Below, one piece after another: positions 44,743 to 51,657 of a DNA stretch of 64,000 nt. Numbering within the stretch: the first letter of the stretch is position 1; each line of letters opens with the position of its first letter. The notes beneath the pieces are model-generated. The model was not told the DNA's origin. It was given only the letters and a program-made list of their open reading frames with translations, and ran no database searches. Position numbers and translations under genes: made by a program. The DNA is from Bacteroidia bacterium (GTDB lineage: Bacteria; Bacteroidota; Bacteroidia; UKL13-3), in contig JAIBAK010000001.1 in assembly GCA_019695215.1 (NCBI GenBank), positions 81,028 to 145,027 of the forward strand, in the 5' to 3' direction.

Positions 44743-44766
44743 AAGGTTGGCAGAGATGCCAACCTT
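44743..44766. terminator. Hairpin behind the icmF fragment
   Basis: Perfect 10-bp arms (AAGGTTGGCA, TGCCAACCTT) closed by a GAGA tetraloop, 2 nt after the stop of the icmF fragment. No U-run follows, so it may be a transcript-stabilising hairpin or a weak terminator. The resident icmF has only the separated half-elements GTTGGC and GCCAAC over a longer loop. Confidence 0.6.
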
Positions 44767-44788
44767 GGACAAAAGGAATCTGCGTTCA

Positions 44789-44928
44789 CATCCCCCTACC
44801 CACTTCTCTTCCCCGCCACCAGCCGCACAAAGGGGACAGATACGTTTCAAAAAAACTTTCGGTAAAGTGAGGTTCCAGTCCCCCTTGCAGCGGGGGCATG
44901 AAGCGTAAGAGAAGGGGGTAGGGGGATG
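44789..44928. repeat. MITE-like inverted-repeat element
   Basis: Terminal arms of 22 bp (44789-44810 and 44907-44928) are inverted with a single mismatch, enclosing about 96 bp that hold a further small hairpin (CCCCC...GGGGG near 44880-44896). It encodes no protein. The C/G-run ends (CCCCCTACCC / GGGTAGGGGG) recall intergenic palindromic elements in other Bacteroidota. Only one copy is present here. Confidence 0.5.
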
Positions 44929-45026
44929 AACTACGGATACCTGTGGCTACCCGGTTCTTTATCTCTAACTAATTAGGAAATGGGGCCGGATTTACCTAAA
45001 CTTTGCATAATTAAAATAATAATCTT

Positions 45027-45473
45027 ATGATGTACATATCCATTTGCGTTACGCTGCTCACCATGATTGCAGCCATGCACCTGTTAGCAAAAACCAATAA
45101 AGAAGCCCTTGGCTCTCTTTTTAAGTGGGTTTCTTATGCAGTACTTATTGTGGCTTCGCTGTTGTTGCTTTGCCAGGTAACACGCGGGATTGCTAAAATG
45201 TGCTGCCATAAGGAATGCAAAGAAAAAAGTCATTGTGAAATGGGGAAAATGGGTGGCCACAGAGGAATGATGATGATGGAAAAAGAATGCCGCATGCATG
45301 GTGATGATGGATGTTGCGAAATGGGAAAAATGCATAAAGGAATGGGTAAGGAAGATTGCCGCCATATGGAATGTGAAGAGGGAATGGAAAAATGTGGTGG
45401 CAAGATGAAAACGGGCATGGGCCATCAGGAAATGGAACCCGATAGTGCCGCTGGTCACCATATGGGCAAATGA
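45027..45473 (+). CDS. Two-helix membrane protein with Met/His/Cys-rich tail
   Basis: 148 aa, unrecognised. Two membrane helices (about 2-20 and 34-53) are followed by a 94-residue hydrophilic tail (55-148) that contains 10 Cys, 17 Met and 9 His, in groups such as MCCHKECKEKSHCEMGK and MMMMEKECRMHGDDGCCE. Such composition is typical of copper- or zinc-binding tails of metal-handling proteins; this is inference, and the side of the membrane on which the tail lies is not known. It ends 12 nt before a palindrome (45486). The tail is low in complexity, so homology search will be noisy. Confidence 0.7.
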   Translation: MMYISICVTLLTMIAAMHLLAKTNKEALGSLFKWVSYAVLIVASLLLLCQVTRGIAKMCCHKECKEKSHCEMGKMGGHRGMMMMEKECRMHGDDGCCEMGKMHKGMGKEDCRHMECEEGMEKCGGKMKTGMGHQEMEPDSAAGHHMGK

Positions 45474-45485
45474 TTGTACCGCGCT

Positions 45486-45508
45486 ATCCGTAGTTTGTAA
45501 CTACGGAT
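45486..45508. repeat. REP-like palindrome / possible terminator
   Basis: Perfect 10-bp arms (ATCCGTAGTT, AACTACGGAT) around TGT, followed by TTTTCC. The right arm recurs exactly at 44929-44938. The layout (10-bp arms with a T-T-T-G-centre) parallels the palindrome at 44631. It lies just after the Met/His/Cys-rich gene and could end its transcript. Confidence 0.55.
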
Positions 45509-45616
45509 TTTCCAAGCTTACGTTTTGCCCTCTTGTTTCAAAAACCAATTGACCTAAATCATTTAATTTTTATACCTGCAATGATGCGTGTCATCCGTTT
45601 GCATTATTGCGGCCGT

Positions 45617-45624
45617 TAGTTTTG
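45617..45624 (+). promoter_or_regulatory. -7 promoter box for the small outer-membrane protein
   Basis: TAGTTTTG, perfect TAnnTTTG, 17 nt before ATG 45642. A TTTG at 45598-45601 is 15 nt upstream, shorter than the usual 19. Confidence 0.4.
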
Positions 45625-45641
45625 TAATAAATTTAAACGAT

Positions 45642-46139
45642 ATGAAACGATTTATAGTTATTACATACGCTTTAGTACTCTGTATGCAGGGCTATGCACA
45701 GTATCCTTTAGCTAAAGGGCAAAAACAGTTTAATGCCGGTTTGGGGTTTTCATCGTGGGGGCTTCCAATCTATGCAGGGATTGATTTTGGTGTGCACAAG
45801 GATATTTCGGCCGGAGGAGAATTTTCATTTCGCTCCTACAGCGATAATTTTAAAGGGACAAGTTACAGCCATACCATTATAGCATTGGGAGCTAACGGAA
45901 ATTATCACTTCAACAGTCTGCTAAAAATTCCAAAGGAGTGGGATGCCTATGCAGGACTGAATCTGGGATTTTACAGTTGGAGTTCGCCAAACGGATATAG
46001 AGGCGGAGGCAGTTCAGGCATTGGTATGGGCGCCCAATTCGGGGGGCGCTATTATTTTAACACAAAGTTTGCCATCAATCTTGAATTAGGTGGTGGTACT
46101 GCTTCAGGCGGCAAGATTGGGGTAACATGGAAACTATAA
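45642..46139 (+). CDS. Small outer-membrane beta-barrel-like protein
   Basis: 165 aa from ATG 45642 (the longer frame adds 18 residues that are rejected because they precede a good signal peptide). Cleavage after GYA, before QYP. The mature chain alternates short strands rich in Gly and aromatic residues (NAGLGFSSWGLPIYAGIDFGV, AYAGLNLGFYSW, GMGAQFGGRYYF) and ends in WKL, with an aromatic near the C-terminus as expected of an outer-membrane barrel. This resembles the small OmpA-like/opacity barrel type. No partner is evident. Confidence 0.8.
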   Translation: MKRFIVITYALVLCMQGYAQYPLAKGQKQFNAGLGFSSWGLPIYAGIDFGVHKDISAGGEFSFRSYSDNFKGTSYSHTIIALGANGNYHFNSLLKIPKEWDAYAGLNLGFYSWSSPNGYRGGGSSGIGMGAQFGGRYYFNTKFAINLELGGGTASGGKIGVTWKL

Positions 46140-46144
46140 AGCCG

Positions 46145-46678
46145 CTATTTTATATGTTGTGTGAAATAAGATAATAGCCGGTGTACTTCGGCTCTTGTTG
46201 TTTCATCTGTGATGCCTTTTGCTGCATCTGTTTTTCCTTTTATTCCCTGAATGAGCAGAGTAGTGTTAGGGGTAAAATCTGCTCCCAGTGTTTTCATAAT
46301 TAATTGCAGTTCTTCGTGGCCTTTTTGTCCGTGTGCCGATGCTGTAATAAGTGCCGTGGGTTTACCCGAAAAAATGGTTGTTGCTACGCACCATTCTATT
46401 GCATTTTTTAGTCCGCTTGGAATACTGAAAACATACTCGGGTGTACAAATAAGAACTGCATCGGTTTGCTCTACATTGTTTCTGAAATCAACAACTGGCA
46501 AGGGAACTTCGCCTACCGACAACTCGGGGTTAAAATGCGGAAGGGAAGCTAACTCATCAAAAATGGCAACATGATATTCTTGCTGCAATGCGCCTGCTAT
46601 GTAGTCAATCAAAATCCTGTTGCCCGACTGCGTGCCGGCACTTCCCACTATGCATAATATGTTTTTCTTTGCAGTCAT
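46145..46678 (-). CDS. NADPH-dependent FMN reductase family protein
   Basis: 177-aa flavodoxin-like oxidoreductase (cytoplasm), using FMN and NAD(P)H to reduce quinones, azo dyes, metals or free flavin. It has the phosphate-loop segment VGSAGTQSGNRILIDYIA, and TPEYVFSIPSGLKNAIEWC, which lines the flavin. It is 20 nt downstream of the ArsC-like gene and probably in its transcript. The substrate cannot be told from sequence. Confidence 0.88.
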   Translation of the reverse strand: MTAKKNILCIVGSAGTQSGNRILIDYIAGALQQEYHVAIFDELASLPHFNPELSVGEVPLPVVDFRNNVEQTDAVLICTPEYVFSIPSGLKNAIEWCVATTIFSGKPTALITASAHGQKGHEELQLIMKTLGADFTPNTTLLIQGIKGKTDAAKGITDETTRAEVHRLLSYFTQHIK

Positions 46679-46698
46679 AATAAGGTTACATCAGAGCT

Positions 46699-47043
46699 TT
46701 ATTTTTTAAGAATGCTCCATTCTTTTTCATTAAATCCAATGAGGTAGCCTTTTTCACTTTCAAGTAAAGGGCGTTTTATCATGGATGGGTTGGCCATCAT
46801 CAGTTGAATGGCTTTGCTTTTATGGTTGATGGATGCTTGTTCGGCTTCACTCAACTTTTTAAATGTGGTGCCTTTTGTGTTAATTAAGGTGGTAACAGGT
46901 ATTTCTTTAAGCCACTCCTGCAATTTTGCTTTGGTAATGCCTTCTGTTTTATAATTGTGAAAGGAGTAAGCTATCTTGTTTCGATCGAGCCAGGTAAAGG
47001 CTTTTTTCATTGTATCGCAGTTTTTAATGCCGTAAATAACCAT
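46699..47043 (-). CDS. ArsC/Spx-like thioredoxin-fold protein
   Basis: 114 aa. YGIKNCDTMKKAFTWL holds the active-site Cys9 of the ArsC/YffB group; NTKGTTFKKL and KAIQLMMANPSMIKRPL match the arsenate-reductase-like core. It lacks the CxxC of Spx. The YffB group are uncharacterised glutathione-linked thiol proteins, so arsenate reduction is not assured. Its -7 box ends 4 nt before the ATG, predicting a leaderless mRNA; it is divergent from the esterase. Confidence 0.88.
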   Translation of the reverse strand: MVIYGIKNCDTMKKAFTWLDRNKIAYSFHNYKTEGITKAKLQEWLKEIPVTTLINTKGTTFKKLSEAEQASINHKSKAIQLMMANPSMIKRPLLESEKGYLIGFNEKEWSILKK

Positions 47044-47047
47044 GGCT

Positions 47048-47055
47048 CAAAAATA
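47048..47055 (-). promoter_or_regulatory. -7 box of the ArsC-like gene, 4 nt from the ATG
   Basis: Minus strand TATTTTTG (perfect TAnnTTTG) ends 4 nt before ATG 47043, so transcription would begin at or within about 1 nt of the start codon. Confidence 0.5.
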
Positions 47056-47063
47056 AGCAGTTG

Positions 47064-47093
47064 TTGAATAAATTCACAGAGGTTGTATACTTG
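47064..47093 (+). promoter_or_regulatory. Promoter of the esterase gene, 4 nt from the ATG
   Basis: TTG at 47064-47066, a 19-nt spacer, and TATACTTG at 47086-47093 (one mismatch) give the best full match to the Bacteroidota promoter in the window. The box ends 4 nt before ATG 47098, predicting a leaderless mRNA. Confidence 0.6.
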
Positions 47094-47097
47094 CATT

Positions 47098-47838
47098 ATG
47101 AATAAGTACAGGTTATTTCTGAGAAAAAGTTTCGGTTATTTTTTGGTAACGGTATTGGTCATTGCCGGCAGTGCATTTTTTGTACCCGAAAAAATTCCGT
47201 TAGTTTATAAAGTGCGGGAAGCAAGTATAAAAACCGCTCATCCGGGTTTAGTGATTATGCTGCACGGGTTAGGAAGCAATGAAGATGATATGTTTGGGTT
47301 AGCCGCGCATTTACCTAAAGAAATGGTTGTTATTTCGGCCCGTGCTCCCATTGTACTTGCGAATAGATCGTTTGCCTGGTATAAGGTTGACAGAAGCAAT
47401 GGGAAATTTATTTATGATGCAGCCGAAGCCGAACGTGCCCGGGTGGTGATATCGCAGTTTATTGATGCGGTAAGTAAAAAATACCGGGCTGACCCTAAAC
47501 GCATTTTTTTATTAGGGTTTAGTCAGGGTGCTATCATGAGTTACAGCGTGGCATTAGCCGAGCCGGAAAAAGTGAAAGGGATAATGGCTTTAAGCGGTCG
47601 GTTAATGGCTGAGTCGAGATTAAAAACAGGCAGCCCTGATAAACTGAAACAACTTCATGCATTTATTGCACATGGCACCGATGACGAAATATTGCCGGTA
47701 ACCGACAGCAGGGAAGCCGCTGCATTCTGCAAAATGCAGGGTGTGCAGGTGCTTATGAAAGAATATTCAATGAAACATCAGATTAATGAACAGGAAATGG
47801 CAGATTTACTACGATGGCTCACCGAGCTGAACAAATAA
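47098..47838 (+). CDS. Carboxylesterase / phospholipase-like alpha/beta hydrolase
   Basis: 246 aa from ATG 47098. A basic start then a hydrophobic helix (about 8-30) anchors or exports it. The alpha/beta-hydrolase core has the oxyanion HGLGSNEDDMFGLA, nucleophile Ser in LLGFSQGAIMS, Asp in the HGTDDEILPV turn and a likely catalytic His in YSMKHQINEQE. This is the type of enzyme that hydrolyses short acyl esters or lysolipids. Start choice rests on the promoter geometry. Confidence 0.9.
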   Translation: MNKYRLFLRKSFGYFLVTVLVIAGSAFFVPEKIPLVYKVREASIKTAHPGLVIMLHGLGSNEDDMFGLAAHLPKEMVVISARAPIVLANRSFAWYKVDRSNGKFIYDAAEAERARVVISQFIDAVSKKYRADPKRIFLLGFSQGAIMSYSVALAEPEKVKGIMALSGRLMAESRLKTGSPDKLKQLHAFIAHGTDDEILPVTDSREAAAFCKMQGVQVLMKEYSMKHQINEQEMADLLRWLTELNK

Positions 47839-47844
47839 ATGCTG

Positions 47845-48318
47845 TTAGATCCCGAATTGCGTGAAGTGATAATTGATATGGGAATAAAAGTGATTTCCCC
47901 AGTCTTCCCGTTTCATTTTACCAATTAAAGGATGCGTTTCAACAAACAACTCAATGCCCGGCAGTAAATGAAACGCTGCTATAAAGTTTTCTTTTTCCGT
48001 ACTGAAACTGCTTTCTTTTACGGTGGTATTCAGTTGTACATCTATTTCCGGAAAAGTCATTGGCGGATTTTTTTCAATTCGCTTAAGGGAGGGAACTTTT
48101 GCACTTAATAAAAAATGGCGCAAAAAATTTCGGGTAAAAAAAGTGCTCCGGTCGCTCACTTTTATTTGCCCGGTTGAAATTTTAAATGCCAGTTGCAGGT
48201 GCTTCAGCATTTGAGCCGGAGTCATTTCACCCCATAAGGGAAGGGTGGTCTCACTAAGTTTTTCCAAACGACTCAATATTTCGGTTTGTACCTCTGTAGA
48301 AAAAACGGACTTCTTCAT
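47845..48318 (-). CDS. DUF1569 family protein
   Basis: 157 aa from ATG 48318. DUF1569 is a DinB-related four-helix family of unknown function. Landmarks are WGEMTPAQMLKHLQLAF (His in the bundle) and the closing segment WGNHFYSHINYHFTQFGI, with three His. The first 15 residues of the longest frame are dropped because the ATG follows an A-rich leader. It converges on the esterase stop with 6 nt between. Confidence 0.85.
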   Translation of the reverse strand: MKKSVFSTEVQTEILSRLEKLSETTLPLWGEMTPAQMLKHLQLAFKISTGQIKVSDRSTFFTRNFLRHFLLSAKVPSLKRIEKNPPMTFPEIDVQLNTTVKESSFSTEKENFIAAFHLLPGIELFVETHPLIGKMKREDWGNHFYSHINYHFTQFGI

Positions 48319-48413
48319 TTTTTTAATAAAAAAGCAAAGTAGGACAGAACAGGAGAATAACAAAGCATTCCGTCTAAATTGAATTTTGCCCGCTTAAGGG
48401 AGCTGTTAACAAA

Positions 48414-48716
48414 TCAATTCTTCGGTTCGTTTTCGGGGCTAATGTATTGTTTAAGTGTCTGAATATATTCTTCAAATGCTTTAATGCCGGTGGGTGTAAT
48501 GCGGCAGGTAGTGAGCGGATAATTGTTTTTAAATGTTTTCTCCAGTTCAATGTACCCCGCTTCTTTTAATTTGTTCAGTTGCACACTCAGGTTTCCGGCT
48601 GTGGCCGATGTTTTTTCCTTCAGGAAAGTAAAATCGGCCTCCTTCACACCAATAAGTAATGATATGATGGCCAACCGGAGCTGAGAGTGTAATATAGGAT
48701 TGAGTTCTTTAAACAC
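48414..48716 (-). CDS. Winged-helix transcriptional regulator
   Basis: 100 aa, single wHTH domain: LHSQLRLAIISLLIG, then TFLKEKTSATAGNLSVQLNKLKEAGYIE (helix-turn-helix with the recognition helix) and the wing FKNNYPLTTCRITPTG. Resembles the HTH_34/ArsR-like regulators that usually accompany a membrane protein. Its 5' end overlaps the membrane-protein gene by 8 nt, so it is last in a three-gene operon whose upstream region has a 33-bp palindrome (50255-50287). Autoregulation is the natural hypothesis. Confidence 0.88.
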   Translation of the reverse strand: MFKELNPILHSQLRLAIISLLIGVKEADFTFLKEKTSATAGNLSVQLNKLKEAGYIELEKTFKNNYPLTTCRITPTGIKAFEEYIQTLKQYISPENEPKN

Positions 48717-49302
48717 TTTTGTTGTATTTAGCTTTTAACAAATGTCCGGGAATTATATATCCGCCAAGCACCCCAACCGCTATCGACAACAAATGCAATT
48801 GATGTGTCGATGAAAAATAAGTAGCACCCGCCAGTAAAAAGTTTAAAATGCCGCCATACATTAATGGTTTAAATTGAAGCATTCCTCCGGATACATAAAG
48901 CCAAATGCCGTAAATAATCATAATGCTTGGATAAAATGCCTGCCATTGTCCGGATGCGGGCATGCAAAAACATACCGTAAACATGGCAATGCAAAATGCC
49001 TGAATAACGAATTTAAGATTTTCATTCACGTAGGATTTTACTTTTACCGGTTGTATTTTTTTTTCGCGCACACTCACAATCATGGTTACAATGCCTCCTA
49101 ATGGCATTAATACTAACCATGGCAGTGAATGATAAGTGAAATCGGTAAATTCAAGCAGGAACCAATTGGTTAAAGCAGCCACAAAAACCAGATAGCCCCA
49201 GAAAAGAAAGAAGAAACTTTTGTCCTGTATATCTTCTTTTGCTTTGCCAATCATTTGCTCAATAAGCTGCAGGGCATTTTTTTCGTTAAATTCTTTTTCC
49301 AT
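48709..49302 (-). CDS. Hypothetical membrane protein (197 aa)
   Basis: A cytoplasmic N-terminal helix rich in Glu/Lys (about 1-28) precedes six predicted membrane spans (about 30-50, 60-80, 100-118, 122-140, 145-165, 170-190), ending in a short basic tail. No named family is recognised; genes of this type are commonly found next to a small winged-helix regulator in Bacteroidota. It overlaps that regulator (8 nt) and follows the T9SS-protein gene by 11 nt, so all three share a transcript. Confidence 0.8.
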   Translation of the reverse strand: MEKEFNEKNALQLIEQMIGKAKEDIQDKSFFFLFWGYLVFVAALTNWFLLEFTDFTYHSLPWLVLMPLGGIVTMIVSVREKKIQPVKVKSYVNENLKFVIQAFCIAMFTVCFCMPASGQWQAFYPSIMIIYGIWLYVSGGMLQFKPLMYGGILNFLLAGATYFSSTHQLHLLSIAVGVLGGYIIPGHLLKAKYNKSV

Positions 49303-49313
49303 TGCAGGTAGTA

Positions 49314-50225
49314 TTAATACGTAATAATCAGGTTAGAGTTAAGAACAGTTATTCCATGCTCGTTTGTAAGTGTCATCTGGTAAACACCTTTCTTCAGTTT
49401 GTTTACTAAAATGGGTGTACCCGAAACAACATACGGGAGGGTGAACACTTCCTTTCCGTTCACGTCAAAGATATGAAGATCTGCCTGGTTTAGCTTGTGT
49501 GTAATAGTAATTGATTCATGGGTTGGATTGGGATAGAAATTTATCTCACTTGCCTGGGGATTATTATGTACGAAGGTGCTTGGGTTATATACCAATAAAA
49601 GGTCGTCAACAAACAGCCTGGAACCAACAGCGGGTGTATAGGCATCGGTACTGGTTGAAAACAGAAATGACATGGAATCCGGAATTTCGTTGCTGTAATA
49701 AATGAAAGGAGCAGAAGTTTGGGTGTAGGTAGTAATTTCCTGTTTGTTTTGCCAGTACAATTCAGCTACTGTATCCCGCTGCATTGTGGTTGAATTCCAT
49801 TTGGTAAGTACAACGGAGCATAGTACCGAATCATTTGGGGCCGGAGTTGATTTAAACCAGAAATGCAAAGCCGAAGGACGACCGTTAAATGGAATAAAGT
49901 TGTGGTCAAAATCGGGTTGGTTATCGGCCCCCAGCATATTCCCCGAGGTAAGAATCCCCGGAATATCGGAAAAGGGGCCGGCCTTTGTTTCAAGAAGGAT
50001 AGCGTAATTTCCTGAATGTGCATCGGTGGTTTTTACGCAGGTTGACGGATAGCCGAATTGTTTTAACGGACTTAAGGTGAACCACGAAACGGGCTCTTCG
50101 TGATAGGACAAAGCGCGTTTGTTCCAGCCTTCAAAACCCGGGTTCATTGGTTGAGGGTTGTTTTGTGCGGCAACTCTACCTTGTAAAGCCACCAGCATTA
50201 AAATGGGGTAAATGATGTGTTTCAT
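49314..50225 (-). CDS. T9SS-secreted protein, PCMD-like
   Basis: 303 aa. A signal peptide (cut after VAA, before QNN) is followed by a beta-rich domain beginning MNPGFEGWNK and ending GSRLFVDDLLLVY. The opening and closing patterns recall the putative carbohydrate-metabolism domain; the assignment is tentative. Residues about 225-303 are a type A T9SS sorting domain, with FYPNPT, IFDVNGKEV and KGVYQMTL. After export it is likely attached to the cell surface or released. First gene of the wHTH operon. Confidence 0.82.
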   Translation of the reverse strand: MKHIIYPILMLVALQGRVAAQNNPQPMNPGFEGWNKRALSYHEEPVSWFTLSPLKQFGYPSTCVKTTDAHSGNYAILLETKAGPFSDIPGILTSGNMLGADNQPDFDHNFIPFNGRPSALHFWFKSTPAPNDSVLCSVVLTKWNSTTMQRDTVAELYWQNKQEITTYTQTSAPFIYYSNEIPDSMSFLFSTSTDAYTPAVGSRLFVDDLLLVYNPSTFVHNNPQASEINFYPNPTHESITITHKLNQADLHIFDVNGKEVFTLPYVVSGTPILVNKLKKGVYQMTLTNEHGITVLNSNLIITY

Positions 50226-50245
50226 GTATTAAATATTTTATGGCA

Positions 50246-50253
50246 CAAAGGTA
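50246..50253 (-). promoter_or_regulatory. -7 promoter box of the T9SS-protein operon
   Basis: Minus strand TACCTTTG, perfect TAnnTTTG, 20 nt before the ATG at 50225. The -33 region lies inside the palindrome at 50255-50287. Confidence 0.6.
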
Positions 50254-50254
50254 T

Positions 50255-50287
50255 TATAAAGTAGTTTATAAAATAAACTAATTTATA
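50255..50287. promoter_or_regulatory. 33-bp palindrome, candidate operator
   Basis: The arms are TATAAA, one unmatched base, TAGTTTAT; a 3-nt centre; then ATAAACTA, one unmatched base, TTTATA. 14 of 15 positions pair on each side. The half-sites face the -33 region of the promoter, so a dimeric repressor would block polymerase. The winged-helix protein encoded at the end of the operon is the obvious candidate. Confidence 0.55.
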
Positions 50288-50400
50288 CATGATTCAAATC
50301 AAATATTTGAAAATCAATGAATAAAAAATTAATTTGATGTAAAAATCAATTTTTTAGAACGGGTTTCGTGTCTTAGTATTGCATTTTTAAAAACCAAAGT

Positions 50401-51138
50401 ATGAAGCAAATTGAACCCTGGATGGGGCGCACCCGTTTGTTACTGGCCGATGAACAATTGGAGAAATTAATTAACTCTAATGTATTGGTAGTAGGATTGG
50501 GAGGAGTAGGCGGTATAGCGGCCGAAATGATTGCCCGCAGCGGGGTTGGTAAAATGACCATTGTTGATGCTGACACCGTTGATACCACAAACCGAAACAG
50601 GCAAATTCCGGCATTGTACAGCACCGTAGGAAAAGTAAAAGCTGATGTACTGGCGGGCCGACTATTGGATATTAATCCGGATTTGGAGCTCACCGTATTG
50701 CCCGAGTATTTTAAAGATAAACGCACCAATGAGGTTTTAGATGAGGGGAAATTTGATTATGCCCTTGATTGTATTGATACACTTTCGCCCAAAGTATTTT
50801 TTATAAAAGCTTGTATTGAAAAAGGAATTCCAATTGTAAGCTCAATGGGAGCGGGTTCAAAAGTTGATCCCACGCGGGTTCGTGTAGCCGATCTTTCAGA
50901 AACGCATACATGCAATCTGGCCCGGTACGTTCGTAAATACCTGCACAAACTTGGAATACATTCGGGTGTGAAGGCTGTTTTTTCGGATGAAGAACGAATG
51001 TCAACCGCTCAGGTGGTAATTGCTGACGGAAGAAATAAAAAGTCGGTGGTTGGAACCATCAGTTATATGCCTGCGGTGTTTGGCTGTACGGTAGCTTCGG
51101 TTGCCATAAGGGATTTATACGACCGGAAAACTATTTAA
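50401..51138 (+). CDS. tcdA: tRNA threonylcarbamoyladenosine dehydratase
   Basis: ThiF/E1-like enzyme that cyclises t6A37 to ct6A in ANN-decoding tRNAs, with ATP. 245 aa. The nucleotide-binding VVGLGGVGGIAAEMIARSGVG and NRNRQIPAL match TcdA/YgdL; FDYALDCIDTLSPKV and SSMGAGSKVDPTRVRVADLS are further landmarks. Its 3' end overlaps the convergent 174-aa gene by 8 nt. Confidence 0.95.
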   Translation: MKQIEPWMGRTRLLLADEQLEKLINSNVLVVGLGGVGGIAAEMIARSGVGKMTIVDADTVDTTNRNRQIPALYSTVGKVKADVLAGRLLDINPDLELTVLPEYFKDKRTNEVLDEGKFDYALDCIDTLSPKVFFIKACIEKGIPIVSSMGAGSKVDPTRVRVADLSETHTCNLARYVRKYLHKLGIHSGVKAVFSDEERMSTAQVVIADGRNKKSVVGTISYMPAVFGCTVASVAIRDLYDRKTI

Positions 51139-51655
51139 CCTTGGTAAGTATTGCTTCCTGATAAGCCATAATTTCAAAATCCTGTACTATAGGAATGTCA
51201 CCTTTTCCACCCGTTGTGCCGGCAGGAGTGGCGTTGGCACTTATAATTCTGAAACGAATTTGCTCCCGCTCAAAACTGTATAAGGCAGTAAGTATTTGCC
51301 CTTCTACCACAAACTGACTTATAAGCGTGGTGCCAAAAAGGTATTCATTAATTTTTATTCCGTTTCCTTCATCCATAAAATAATGTCCCGGATTAAGTGT
51401 ATCGGCAATGAGCGTGTAGCTGCGCACATCTTCTTTGCCTCCGTTTGAATATACTATGGTAAAATAATATTGATTCGGCTTTTTAGAATTCTCTAATATC
51501 AGTTGCATACCCACATTGTTCACGCTTCCGTTGTTGGTAGCCACCTGCAGGGTTCCTTTCCACTGGCCAATCCATGTTTTAGGAAAAAAGATGCTCTGAG
51601 CCTGTGATGCAATTACTGCCAGAGAGAATAAAAAAAGTAAGAATGTTTTTTTCAT
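51131..51655 (-). CDS. Exported protein of unknown function (174 aa)
   Basis: Signal peptide ending SQA, then QSIFF. The mature chain is mainly beta-strand (WIGQWKGTLQVA, QYYFTIVYSNGG, LISQFVVEGQILTALYSFE) and looks like a small lipocalin-type or sandwich fold; this is inference and no family is recognised. It has no membrane segment after cleavage. It converges on tcdA with an 8-nt overlap and is 2 nt from the aldose epimerase gene. Confidence 0.75.
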   Translation of the reverse strand: MKKTFLLFLFSLAVIASQAQSIFFPKTWIGQWKGTLQVATNNGSVNNVGMQLILENSKKPNQYYFTIVYSNGGKEDVRSYTLIADTLNPGHYFMDEGNGIKINEYLFGTTLISQFVVEGQILTALYSFEREQIRFRIISANATPAGTTGGKGDIPIVQDFEIMAYQEAILTKVK

Positions 51656-51657
51656 GA

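Larger units (their letters stand above)
44497..45026. other. Gene-free 530-bp junction region
   Basis: No convincing gene. It contains, in order, an AT-rich methyltransferase leader, a REP-like palindrome and an imperfect second copy (44631-44680), the fragment of an icmF 3' end (44679-44741), its terminator-like hairpin (44743-44766), and a MITE-like inverted-repeat element (44789-44928). After that about 100 nt are unassigned. Confidence 0.7.

Noticed and set aside
44497-45026. A complete insertion sequence with transposase at the right junction
   Set aside because: The inverted-repeat element is 140 bp with no open frame, so it cannot code for a transposase; only a non-autonomous element is possible.
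45084-45461. Minus-strand frame of 125 codons rich in His and Phe
   Set aside because: It is the antisense shadow of the Met/His/Cys-rich gene, whose ATG/CAT-rich codons create an open frame.
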